Origin: a virus
DNA: 29,424 nucleotides
Reading direction: 5' to 3' (one strand)
Virus record (IMG/VR): IMGVR_UViG_3300032246_001721
Span: 1 to 29,424 of that record
Part shown: one piece after another, positions 22,990 through 28,434 of the stretch
Layout of the letters: each line of letters begins with the position of its first letter
Numbering within the stretch: the stretch's first letter is position 1
Notes under the pieces: generated by a model
What the model saw: only the letters and a program-made list of their open reading frames with translations
Databases searched by the model: none
Told to the model about the DNA's origin: nothing
Position numbers and translations under genes: made by a program

Positions 22990-23381
22990 CTGCGCATTTT
23001 GCCAATGTCTTGGGCTTCTTCGTCTGAAAATACCGGCACAGCATTTGACTTGTGCATGGTGCCAATGCCTTTGATCTTGGTGCCAGTGTATTCTTGATCA
23101 TGCACTTTTACACAAGGAACCCAACCGGTGTCACGGCTGGCAATGTAGGGTGTTTCACGTCCAGGTGGTGTCCGGGGCATAACGTCGGCCAGCGTTTTCT
23201 TGGGTGCATTGTAAGGACCTGTACTAAAGCGTGGTGTCAATCTTTCAAATTCGATCAACTTGCGATCCCATTCAGCTCGTCGTTGTTCGGCTAATTTTTT
23301 AGCTTGGGAACTGGCCCAGCGACGCGGGCCTTTCTTTTTACCTGTGGTACTGAGCCACGGCCCTTCGAGATGCATGGTCAT
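22986..23381 (-). CDS. Conserved phage protein of unknown function (basic N-terminus)
   Basis: A 131-residue basic protein whose first 30 residues (MTMHLEGPWLSTTGKKKGPR) look like an exposed N-terminal arm and resemble a small protein family widespread in aquatic phages. The rest is polar with several P/G turns, ending in a helical tail (SDEEAQDIGKMRR). It may be a structural or DNA-associated protein. It overlaps the SGNH-like gene by 4 bases and starts one base after the stop of the 48-residue gene. Confidence 0.6.
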   Translation of the reverse strand: MTMHLEGPWLSTTGKKKGPRRWASSQAKKLAEQRRAEWDRKLIEFERLTPRFSTGPYNAPKKTLADVMPRTPPGRETPYIASRDTGWVPCVKVHDQEYTGTKIKGIGTMHKSNAVPVFSDEEAQDIGKMRR

Positions 23382-23382
23382 A

Positions 23383-23529
23383 TTAGTCCTCGATCAAATC
23401 AATGCCAAAAAAGGATTCAGGATGGCGAAGCCCATAGACGGAAAATCTAAGGGCTTCGGCAATTGTGTCAAAGTATTTTCTGTGACGTCCAGAGCCTGTA
23501 CAATAATAGGAAACTCTATATTTTTTCAT
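23383..23529 (-). CDS. Small basic protein (48 aa) behind consensus promoter
   Basis: A short gene reading MKKYRVSYYCTGSGRHRKYF and then a helix with LRFSVYGLRHPESFFGIDL. It is basic at the start and may bind nucleic acid. A perfect TTGACC-17-TATAAT promoter puts its -10 six bases before the ATG, predicting a leaderless mRNA with no Shine-Dalgarno. The promoter position is the main evidence that the gene is real. Confidence 0.65.
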   Translation of the reverse strand: MKKYRVSYYCTGSGRHRKYFDTIAEALRFSVYGLRHPESFFGIDLIED

Positions 23530-23535
23530 ACTACT

Positions 23536-23564
23536 ATTATAACAAATAACGAGTGTTTGGTCAA
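23536..23564 (-). promoter_or_regulatory. Sigma70-type promoter of 48-residue gene, leaderless spacing
   Basis: TTGACC (23559-23564), 17-base spacer ending ATTTGT, TATAAT (23536-23541), then six bases to the ATG. It shares the blocks GGTTGACCA and ATTTGTTATA with the promoters at 28055 and 28351. Confidence 0.8.
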
Positions 23565-23565
23565 C

Positions 23566-23880
23566 CTATTTGAACAAGATCATGGCCATGATAGTAGCCT
23601 GGATTATAAAGCCCAACCCAATGGTAACAATGTTTAGCATGTCTTTTAGCACTACAGCACGGGCAAACAGCAAACTCAACCCTGCCCACATGAACAGCAC
23701 AATATCCAAGTTAGGAACCGTGTCGCTGAGCCCTGTAAGCAAGGCAAACAAGGTAGGTATTGTGGCTGCGTGAATGATAACGACTGCAAGCCACCCTAAG
23801 GTTTCAGCACTTACCTTGGGCAAGTGTTGTTCTAACCAGGTCCTTAACAAATTTAAAAAAGTTTCTAATTTGATTATCAT
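23566..23880 (-). CDS. Three-helix membrane protein, holin candidate
   Basis: A 104-residue protein with three hydrophobic segments at about residues 28-50, 58-76 and 80-102 and a charged N-terminal helix (MIIKLETFLNLLRTWLEQHL). This topology fits a class I holin, which makes the lesion that lets an endolysin reach the wall or collapses the membrane potential that holds signal-anchored endolysins. Its start overlaps the stop of the SleB hydrolase by 4 bases, a common arrangement of lysis genes. No sequence family is recognised, so the holin role rests on context. Confidence 0.5.
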   Translation of the reverse strand: MIIKLETFLNLLRTWLEQHLPKVSAETLGWLAVVIIHAATIPTLFALLTGLSDTVPNLDIVLFMWAGLSLLFARAVVLKDMLNIVTIGLGFIIQATIMAMILFK

Positions 23881-24437
23881 ATTTTGTCCGCATAAAAAAT
23901 GTGTCTCCCAACTTTGGCCACTTGAGGTTTACCCCATTGTGGTTTGATATAATCTGCATGAAAATACAATGCAGTTTTCAAGCTGGGCAGTCGGAAACCT
24001 TCCAGCAAGACCTTTTTGGCCACATCCTCTGCTTCTTTCCATTGAGCAGGATAAATGGGCTTGATTCGGCTGGCACCATCACAGTTCCAGCTGAATTGAC
24101 AAATTACCTTGTCGTACACCACATTCTTTTGATAAACAACTCCGCAAATGTCCGATGCAAATTTTCCAGAATTCACACGGTTAATGGTGACCTGAGCCAC
24201 CGCTACTTTGCCTTCAAAAGGCTCCGTGGCACTTTCCCAGTAGATATTACGGGTCAAGCATTCTAATTGTTTGGTACGATCTGCTATGTTAGCAAATCCT
24301 TGTCGAGCCACTTCATTGGTGGCCTTGAGCGTGTCCAACTTGTTAGTGGTCACGGTGGTTACAGCAAATACTACCATTGTAAAACAAACTACTTTTACTG
24401 CTATACTACCTAAGTTGGATATTGAGATAAGTTTCAA
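23877..24437 (-). CDS. SleB-type cell-wall hydrolase with signal anchor (endolysin)
   Basis: A 186-residue protein. A hydrophobic stretch at about residues 10-31 (SIAVKVVCFTMVVFAVTTVT) without a good cleavage site looks like a signal-anchor-release segment. The C-terminal two-thirds match the SleB/Hydrolase_2 domain: TRNIYWESATEPFEGKVAVA with candidate catalytic E68, INRVNSGKFASDICGVVYQ, CQFSWNCDG and ALYFHADYIKPQW. These enzymes cleave the peptidoglycan glycan strand. The start codon is TTG (24435-24437), supported by AAGGAGA six bases upstream. It overlaps the holin candidate at its 3' end. A long structured region lies directly upstream, so a regulated leader is possible. Confidence 0.75.
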   Translation of the reverse strand: MKLISISNLGSIAVKVVCFTMVVFAVTTVTTNKLDTLKATNEVARQGFANIADRTKQLECLTRNIYWESATEPFEGKVAVAQVTINRVNSGKFASDICGVVYQKNVVYDKVICQFSWNCDGASRIKPIYPAQWKEAEDVAKKVLLEGFRLPSLKTALYFHADYIKPQWGKPQVAKVGRHIFYADKI

Positions 24438-24795
24438 TGTCTTCTCCTTGACGTAATACTGTACGCATCAGCAGAGGTGTCCAGGATGGACGCATTGACA
24501 GGTGGTTATAGAATGGAGACAGATCAAGACCTCGGGCCTCAGTGCCATACTCTCTAAGCGGTGCTTTGTTTCTCGCACGGCTCATACCATTTGTCAATGA
24601 AGAGGATTTCCGAAGTCCTCTTTTACTACTGCCTGCTTCACGGCACAGGCCAATCCGTTGTGGAGTAGATCTAGATTGTAATCCTCCGCTGTTCGAACAA
24701 ACGACAGCCTGGTTGTGTTTTCTACTCTCTAAAATACTTAGCTCGGGTGCAAAGTCCCGGGCTAATAACTCCAAATTTTGATCGGTTTTTACCAT
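24406..24795 (-). other. Doubtful open frame (129 codons) behind a strong promoter
   Basis: The frame stays open from an ATG at 24793-24795 to a stop at 24406, inside the SleB start. The predicted protein (LLARDFAPELSILESRKH, then SNSGGLQSRSTPQRIGL) is Ser/Arg-rich and unlike any family I recognise. A promoter starts transcription about five bases before this ATG, and no Shine-Dalgarno is present. The DNA is also dense in inverted repeats, which argues for an RNA or leader role. It is left as an open question, not called as a gene. Confidence 0.3.
24452..24764 (+). ncRNA. Candidate structured RNA or structured leader
   Basis: Eight stems were found by eye: 24452-55/24462-65; 24477-83/24487-93; 24493-505/24587-99 (13 pairs with two G-U); 24600-09/24613-22; 24631-35/24646-50; 24662-69/24721-28; 24688-93/24703-08; 24739-47/24756-64. 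In six of them the Watson-Crick core is extended only by G-U pairs of the plus-strand RNA; the minus strand would have A-C mismatches there. That favours a plus-strand RNA, although the only clear promoter (24807-24835) reads the minus strand. No tRNA, tmRNA or RNase P consensus was recognised. Alternatives are a structured leader of the SleB gene or a replication-related DNA element. Confidence 0.35.
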
Positions 24796-24806
24796 AATAT
24801 ACATAC

Positions 24807-24835
24807 ATTATAGCAAATAATACAATTTTAGTCAA
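24807..24835 (-). promoter_or_regulatory. Sigma70-type promoter upstream of structured block and SleB gene
   Basis: TTGACT (24830-24835), 17-base spacer, TATAAT (24807-24812). The predicted start is near 24800, giving a leader of about 360 bases before the SleB TTG codon unless the short open frame is translated. Confidence 0.7.
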
Positions 24836-25283
24836 TCGCAGGCGGCGGCATGGCTTTCAAACGGTCCCATGTGGCCTGTTTATCTTTGATTTGCTGTTCA
24901 AGTTCTCTGTACTTGCGACCCAATTCGTACAGTTCTTCCCATTCCTTTTCTAGGGCAGTGTTTGGTTGCAAGATATTAAGTCTATTCTGTATTTCCTGCA
25001 TGGTCTTGAGCAAGCTGATTCCGTTGACTTCGATGTCAGCATCTTCGCCATCTAGTTTGATCTTTGAGCTTGCTGTAGCACCGTACCAGGGGCTATTAAC
25101 ACCAGCACCGCCACTAATAGTAAATGGTCCAAGACTTCCGCTAGTGGTGTATACACTAGGGCTACTAATACTAACATTTGGATAATGGTTATAGTTTAAC
25201 GAATTTAACGTAACGGTGTCAACTGATGCGTCAGGATCGTCTTCAAATGTAATATAGTCATCTAATTTTATGTTAGGTTCCAT
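24828..25283 (-). CDS. Conserved phage protein with C-terminal coiled coil
   Basis: A 151-residue protein. The N-terminal part is acidic (MEPNIKLDDYITFEDDPDAS), the middle is Ser/Gly/Pro-rich (SGSLGPFTISGGAGVNSPWY), and the C-terminal half is helical with heptad spacing (ADIEVNGISLLKTMQEIQNR, then ELYELGRKYRELEQQIKD). The ADIEVNG...LLKTMQ...IQNRLNIL block is a pattern I know from phage proteins of unknown function. An AAAGGA ribosome site precedes ATG. It may be a virion-associated or assembly protein. Confidence 0.6.
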   Translation of the reverse strand: MEPNIKLDDYITFEDDPDASVDTVTLNSLNYNHYPNVSISSPSVYTTSGSLGPFTISGGAGVNSPWYGATASSKIKLDGEDADIEVNGISLLKTMQEIQNRLNILQPNTALEKEWEELYELGRKYRELEQQIKDKQATWDRLKAMPPPAID

Positions 25284-25295
25284 TGGATTCCTTTA

Positions 25296-25320
25296 GAAAC
25301 AGAGTGGGCGAACCCACTCT
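25296..25320 (-). terminator. Terminator-like hairpin with UUCG loop
   Basis: Minus strand AGAGTGGG-TTCG-CCCACTCT (25301-25320) followed by GTTTC. It is an 8-bp perfect stem with a stable UUCG tetraloop just after the stop of the gene at 25326. The short U-run makes it weaker than the one at 26087. Confidence 0.6.
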
Positions 25321-25325
25321 CCTAA

Positions 25326-25514
25326 TTACTTGGCTGTGGCCAATGCTTCTTTTTCAGCGGTAATTTCTTTGCGACGCTCTTTGATACCTTTGCTCATTTC
25401 TTGGAGAGCTTTGCGAGCACGAGCAGCTGATGCTTTAACACCTTTGGTTGTGAATTTTTCGTTCTCTGCGATGTAGTTGTTGAATGCTTCTACGATAGCG
25501 TCATGTTGTGACAT
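25326..25514 (-). CDS. Small Lys/Ala-rich DNA-binding-like (histone-like) protein
   Basis: A 62-residue helical basic protein (TKGVKASAARARKALQEMS, then KGIKERRKEITAEKEALATA). The composition and the ARARKAL and KERRKEI motifs resemble small nucleoid or histone H1-like proteins that bacteria and aquatic phages carry. It would coat or bend DNA, but no specific fold is certain. It has its own promoter (TTGACA-16-TATAAT) and terminator, so it is a monocistronic, probably early and highly expressed gene. Confidence 0.6.
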   Translation of the reverse strand: MSQHDAIVEAFNNYIAENEKFTTKGVKASAARARKALQEMSKGIKERRKEITAEKEALATAK

Positions 25515-25552
25515 TTTATTTCCTTTATTGTAAAGTGCCTAAGCACCAGTTA

Positions 25553-25580
25553 ATTATACACTATAAAGGTGGTTTGTCAA
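25553..25580 (-). promoter_or_regulatory. Sigma70-type promoter of histone-like gene
   Basis: TTGACA (25575-25580), 16-base spacer, TATAAT (25553-25558) on the minus strand; leader of about 30 bases, with an AAAGGAA ribosome site before the ATG at 25514. Confidence 0.75.
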
Positions 25581-25819
25581 ATATTTACATGCCGTTTTGC
25601 CCAAGGATCCCAAATGACCACGTGGTCCCAACCGTGTGCCCAGGTCATTAAGAACAAGCTGAAGGTATTGTGATCGTATATGTGCATACGGTTGTCCTCT
25701 ACACGGGCTTGTATGCTACGACTGGTGGCAGACCATTTGGTCAAGCGATCCCGGGCAACAGAGTCTCGATGTATAACTGTGAACAGTGGTTCAGAAGAAC
25801 GATAATTTGATAATGACAT
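25577..25819 (-). CDS. Small protein of unknown function
   Basis: An 80-residue protein (SLSNYRSSEPLFTVIHRDS; TWAHGWDHVVIWDPWAK), rich in aromatic residues and His at the end. No family recognised and no membrane segment. It starts one base after the stop of the gene at 25820, so both share a transcript. Its 3' end overlaps the promoter of the histone-like gene by four bases. Confidence 0.55.
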   Translation of the reverse strand: MSLSNYRSSEPLFTVIHRDSVARDRLTKWSATSRSIQARVEDNRMHIYDHNTFSLFLMTWAHGWDHVVIWDPWAKRHVNI

Positions 25820-26056
25820 TTAATGTAGAGTTTGATCAACGGGCCTAGGCTCGTTAATTTGTTCTACATATTTAACAAAATCATCGCTTAGTTCGACCAA
25901 TTGATTATCGTAGACTTCGGCTTTGGTATTTGATATGCCAAGTATTCGCATGAGCCCACCAAGATGTATTTCTTTAATTCCGCAATCATACAGTACCACC
26001 ATGAGATTAAGAAGTGCCAATCGAATACTTTCTTCAAGTTTAATATCGTCTAACAT
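25820..26056 (-). CDS. Small helical protein of unknown function
   Basis: A 78-residue protein beginning MLDDIKLEESIRLALLNLMV at the ATG 26054-26056. A longer reading from 26098 would start inside the terminator hairpin of the upstream gene, so it is rejected. The rest (VLYDCGIKEIHLGGLMRILG; SDDFVKYVEQINE) is helical and acidic. CTAAGTATT directly upstream resembles, imperfectly, the TAAATA late box. Function unknown. Confidence 0.55.
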   Translation of the reverse strand: MLDDIKLEESIRLALLNLMVVLYDCGIKEIHLGGLMRILGISNTKAEVYDNQLVELSDDFVKYVEQINEPRPVDQTLH

Positions 26057-26086
26057 AAAAATACTTAGCACAGAACTTTTGGTCGT

Positions 26087-26110
26087 AAAAAAGCTCACCG
26101 AAGTGAGCTC
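26087..26110 (-). terminator. Rho-independent terminator with UUCG loop
   Basis: Minus strand AGCTCAC-TTCG-GTGAGCT followed by TTTTT (stem 26092-26109, U-run 26087-26092). It lies just after the stop of the gene at 26131 and closes that unit. Confidence 0.85.
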
Positions 26111-26130
26111 TTTGTCTTGCTTCCTAATTA

Positions 26131-26454
26131 TTAAGCTGTTACTTTTTCTGCTGATTTTGCAGAAGTCTTAACTGCCTTGACCTTTACTTCGCCTTTCTTG
26201 GCGATCTTGGTCTTTTCTGCAAGTTTGTTGGCTACTGCATACCCTGCATCACCAGTGACCCCTTGCTCTGTCAAATACTGAAGAGCTTGCAATTTTGTCA
26301 TTGGGCTTGGGAGCTCAATCAAATTGATTTCGGTGCAACCTGCTTTGTTCAAAATCTTAATACGAGCCACCAAGTCGTTTGCAAAACGAGCTTTAGTAGT
26401 ACCATTAGGATTTGTTGCTGTACCTGCTACTGTAAATAATTTTTCTACTGACAT
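26131..26454 (-). CDS. Conserved phage protein with Lys/Ala-rich tail
   Basis: A 107-residue protein with a globular N-terminal part (MSVEKLFTVAGTATNPNGTT, then RFANDLVARIKILNKAG) and a basic tail (AKKGEVKVKAVKTSAKSAE), which would suit nucleic-acid binding. I recognise the pattern from aquatic phages but not its function. It is monocistronic, between a consensus promoter at 26515 and the terminator at 26087, and therefore probably an abundant early product. Confidence 0.65.
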   Translation of the reverse strand: MSVEKLFTVAGTATNPNGTTKARFANDLVARIKILNKAGCTEINLIELPSPMTKLQALQYLTEQGVTGDAGYAVANKLAEKTKIAKKGEVKVKAVKTSAKSAEKVTA

Positions 26455-26514
26455 GATGTTGCCTTTCTAAGTTGCCTATTAAGTTGATTTAAACTACTAC
26501 TCACTACAATAACA

Positions 26515-26543
26515 ATTATACTTGAATTCGGAATAGAAGTCAA
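26515..26543 (-). promoter_or_regulatory. Sigma70-type promoter of gene at 26131
   Basis: TTGACT (26538-26543), 17-base spacer, TATAAT (26515-26520) on the minus strand; leader about 55 bases. Confidence 0.75.
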
Positions 26544-26577
26544 TCATAATTGCTATATTTGGTTTGCCAAAACTGCC

Positions 26578-26706
26578 TTATTTGGCAGCTTCTTTGGACA
26601 CTTCTTGGACTTTGGCTACACCATTGTCCAGGATTTTGGCGATTCCAGATAATCCAACGGTGCAGATCAAAATACCAAAAACGGTTCCTAGCACAAATGC
26701 TTTCAT
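26578..26706 (-). CDS. Tiny membrane protein (42 aa)
   Basis: A short gene reading MKAFVLGTVFGILICTVGL and then an amphipathic helix (AKILDNGVAKVQEVSKEAAK). One N-terminal membrane helix and a charged tail; this type of very small membrane protein is frequent in T4-like marine phages. It overlaps the stop of the 218-residue gene by 4 bases (ATGA). Function unknown. Confidence 0.7.
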   Translation of the reverse strand: MKAFVLGTVFGILICTVGLSGIAKILDNGVAKVQEVSKEAAK

Positions 26707-27359
26707 ACTGCCTCCTCTACGAGTTTGACACGGTTGAGTTGAGTGCTACGGTCATTGTGTCGTTTGACCGTGCCACGAATAGTTACATGAGTATCTGGGC
26801 GAATCTCTTCGCGATATGCAAAATAAACCGCATAGTTATCTGTGGTAATTGCACTTACAAACCAAGTGTTGAATTTGGCACTGTAGTTGTTGCGAACAAT
26901 TTCTACGGCCAACTCAATCTTGTCACCTAGCTTGCCCACTGTGCCCTGACAACGAGCTAACCTAGCATCCACACTTTCTTTCTTCAGTTGCTTGACGTAA
27001 CTGTGTGGCATGGCTGTGATTACTGAAAAATCATACATGCTATCAACGGTATCTAGGTCACAGACCTTGGCAGTAATCCGTGCCCATTCACCAAGTTCGG
27101 TCCGGAGAGCTTGCATGGTCACAGAAGTGGCCATGTGTCTACGACAGTTCTGGGCCATATCACGGTCTGCATCAGTGATCAATTCTGGATTAGCTAATGC
27201 CTGACGCACAATTTCGCGGTTGGTAGGACGAATCACTTGATCACCAATGACCTCTGGAGACTTAAGGTAACCCGAGTTCAAGCGATATGCTGTGCAAGCC
27301 GCTGACCATACTAGGTCTGCGTTGACTGCATCAATTGAGTCGTGATTTTTCTTTCTCAC
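26703..27359 (-). CDS. Conserved phage protein with OB-fold-like C-terminal domain
   Basis: A 218-residue protein starting with GTG (27357-27359), four bases inside the end of the 54-residue gene. The first 100 residues are helical (NADLVWSAACTAYRLNSGYL). The C-terminal part (FVSAITTDNYAVYFAYREEI, then HVTIRGTVKRHNDRSTQLNR) reads as a beta-barrel of the OB type with a V-K-R-H...TQLNRVKL ending typical of nucleic-acid-binding folds. It may bind single-stranded DNA or RNA. No enzyme motif visible. Confidence 0.6.
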   Translation of the reverse strand: MRKKNHDSIDAVNADLVWSAACTAYRLNSGYLKSPEVIGDQVIRPTNREIVRQALANPELITDADRDMAQNCRRHMATSVTMQALRTELGEWARITAKVCDLDTVDSMYDFSVITAMPHSYVKQLKKESVDARLARCQGTVGKLGDKIELAVEIVRNNYSAKFNTWFVSAITTDNYAVYFAYREEIRPDTHVTIRGTVKRHNDRSTQLNRVKLVEEAV

Positions 27360-27520
27360 ACTGGTTCCTTTGTTTCGGCCATGAATACATTTACCGCTAG
27401 TCTTTGCTCAACTGACAAGGTCCGGTAGTTCTTAACCATCAACTCAATGCCGCCTAGGCTATCCGTACCATGGGCCACACTGTAACTAATAATTTCTGCT
27501 AGTGCTTGATCTATGTTCAT
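27356..27520 (-). CDS. Small helical protein (54 aa)
   Basis: A short protein reading MNIDQALAEIISYSVAHGTD, then LGGIELMVKNYRTLSVEQRL. It is joined to its neighbours by a TAATG (27520) and a GTGA (27356-27359) junction, which makes it a credible member of the operon. No known domain. Function unknown. Confidence 0.6.
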   Translation of the reverse strand: MNIDQALAEIISYSVAHGTDSLGGIELMVKNYRTLSVEQRLAVNVFMAETKEPV

Positions 27521-27867
27521 TAGTCTAACCTCGATCCTGCATAAGCACGGAAACCATACTTTTCAAAAACCTTTGCGGCTGCTTCTGCACCTGCTTCAAG
27601 GGTATCAATATTTTGTACAGCAATACCAGCTGGATTCCAGATTTGATAGCTACCGGTGTAGCTCTTACGGATACCTGCGGCTTTGAAAGCCTTGCCCAAC
27701 CGGGTATTGCCTTTGACACCGTAGATCTCAACCCAAGCGAAGCCACACGAGTATTGATCTTTTCCGCCCAACTTCTCTTGAAAGAATTTTTCAGCGGCTT
27801 CGCGGGCGGCCTGTTTGGCCTCGTTTACAATGGTATTAACTTGAATAATATTATTAACAGTTGTCAT
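27520..27867 (-). CDS. Conserved phage protein of unknown function
   Basis: A 115-residue protein. The start is the ATG at 27865-27867, preceded by GGAG seven bases upstream; a GTG four codons earlier lies over that site and is less likely. Ala-rich helix (NEAKQAAREAAEKFFQEKLG), then a compact part (QYSCGFAWVEIYGVKGNTRL; KSYTGSYQIWNPAGI) ending in AEAAAKVFEKYGFRAYAGSR. It resembles widespread phage hypothetical proteins. No clear catalytic motif. Start and stop overlap neighbours. Confidence 0.65.
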   Translation of the reverse strand: MTTVNNIIQVNTIVNEAKQAAREAAEKFFQEKLGGKDQYSCGFAWVEIYGVKGNTRLGKAFKAAGIRKSYTGSYQIWNPAGIAVQNIDTLEAGAEAAAKVFEKYGFRAYAGSRLD

Positions 27868-27868
27868 A

Positions 27869-28024
27869 TTAAACTCCACAAGCGGTTAAGAAACGGTTGG
27901 TATCAAATCTTGAATTAACTCCACGAGCTACCTGGGCAAATGCCTCGGCCGCAATACGAGCCGATTTACGGTCTGTCATTTGGGCGATTTCTTTTGCCAT
28001 TGCAATAAAATGTTTACGGGTCAT
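27869..28024 (-). CDS. Small conserved phage protein (51 aa)
   Basis: A short gene reading MTRKHFIAMAKEIAQMTDRK and ending FDTNRFLTACGV. The NxRF(D)xxRFLxACG ending is a recurrent feature of a very common small phage protein family. AGGAG lies seven bases before ATG, behind a consensus promoter (28055-28083). It is the first gene of the operon down to 26578. Function unknown. Confidence 0.75.
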   Translation of the reverse strand: MTRKHFIAMAKEIAQMTDRKSARIAAEAFAQVARGVNSRFDTNRFLTACGV

Positions 28025-28054
28025 ATCTGCTCCTAATTTTTAACTATATGTAAT

Positions 28055-28083
28055 ATTATAACAAATTGGGTATTTCTGGTCAA
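28055..28083 (-). promoter_or_regulatory. Sigma70-type promoter of 51-residue gene operon
   Basis: TTGACC (28078-28083), 17-base spacer (with CCCAATTTGT), TATAAT (28055-28060). Its flank and spacer resemble those of the promoters at 23536 and 28351. Confidence 0.8.
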
Positions 28084-28089
28084 CCGTTT

Positions 28090-28320
28090 TTAGAAGTGTG
28101 GGTCCATGTACTCATGCACACCAGGAATCAAATAACAGTAACGGCAACGGGTCTGGGTGTAGTAAGTATCGCCATTTGGTGCTACCTTTTGAGTGTATTT
28201 CATACCACGATCAGAAAAGATAAACCGTTTGGTGATTCTAGCAATTTTACCATCGTAGTAACGATCACCACCAATTGCGTAACTGATATCGTCACCAACT
28301 TTATAATTTACTGTAGTCAT
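28090..28320 (-). CDS. Small beta-rich protein of unknown function
   Basis: A 76-residue protein from the ATG at 28318-28320, which has AAAGGAG nine bases upstream; a longer reading to 28341 covers the ribosome site and is less likely. It reads VNYKVGDDISYAIGGDRYYD, then IARITKRFIFSDRGMKYTQK, and ends with RCRYCYLIPG. The V-G-D-x-I/SYxxGGDRYxDGxI pattern recalls small SH3-like barrels (KOW/Tudor type). Function unknown. Confidence 0.65.
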   Translation of the reverse strand: MTTVNYKVGDDISYAIGGDRYYDGKIARITKRFIFSDRGMKYTQKVAPNGDTYYTQTRCRYCYLIPGVHEYMDPHF

Positions 28321-28350
28321 CTTCTGCTCCTTTATGTTCACTATAATAAT

Positions 28351-28379
28351 AGTATAACAAATCGGGCATTTTTGGTCAA
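28351..28379 (-). promoter_or_regulatory. Sigma70-type promoter of gene at 28090
   Basis: TTGACC (28374-28379), 17-base spacer (with CCCGATTTGT), TATACT (28351-28356) on the minus strand; leader about 25 bases. Confidence 0.75.
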
Positions 28380-28396
28380 CCTTTTGGTAAACCCGT

Positions 28397-28419
28397 AAAA
28401 AACCCCCTTTTACGGGGGT
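28397..28419 (-). terminator. Rho-independent terminator after glycosyltransferase gene
   Basis: Minus strand ACCCCC-GTAAAA-GGGGGT followed by a run of T. Stem about 28403-28418, U-run 28397-28402. It closes the glycosyltransferase transcript and isolates the early promoter at 28351. Confidence 0.85.
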
Positions 28420-28434
28420 CTAAAAGTGTTGTTT

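Noticed and set aside
24688-24708. tRNA T-arm (GTTCGAAC within a 6-bp stem)
   Set aside because: No acceptor stem, anticodon arm or D-arm can be placed around it, and the palindrome GTTCGAAC fits either strand.
24542-24781. Plus-strand frame of 79 codons in the structured block
   Set aside because: No ribosome site and no recognisable domain; it could stay open by chance in a region constrained by base pairing.
26057-26098. Longer start for the gene at 25820
   Set aside because: It would begin inside the stem of the rho-independent terminator at 26087-26110.
26550-26930. Plus-strand frame of 126 codons
   Set aside because: It is antisense to the 42-residue and 218-residue genes, whose overlap, starts and domain content are convincing.
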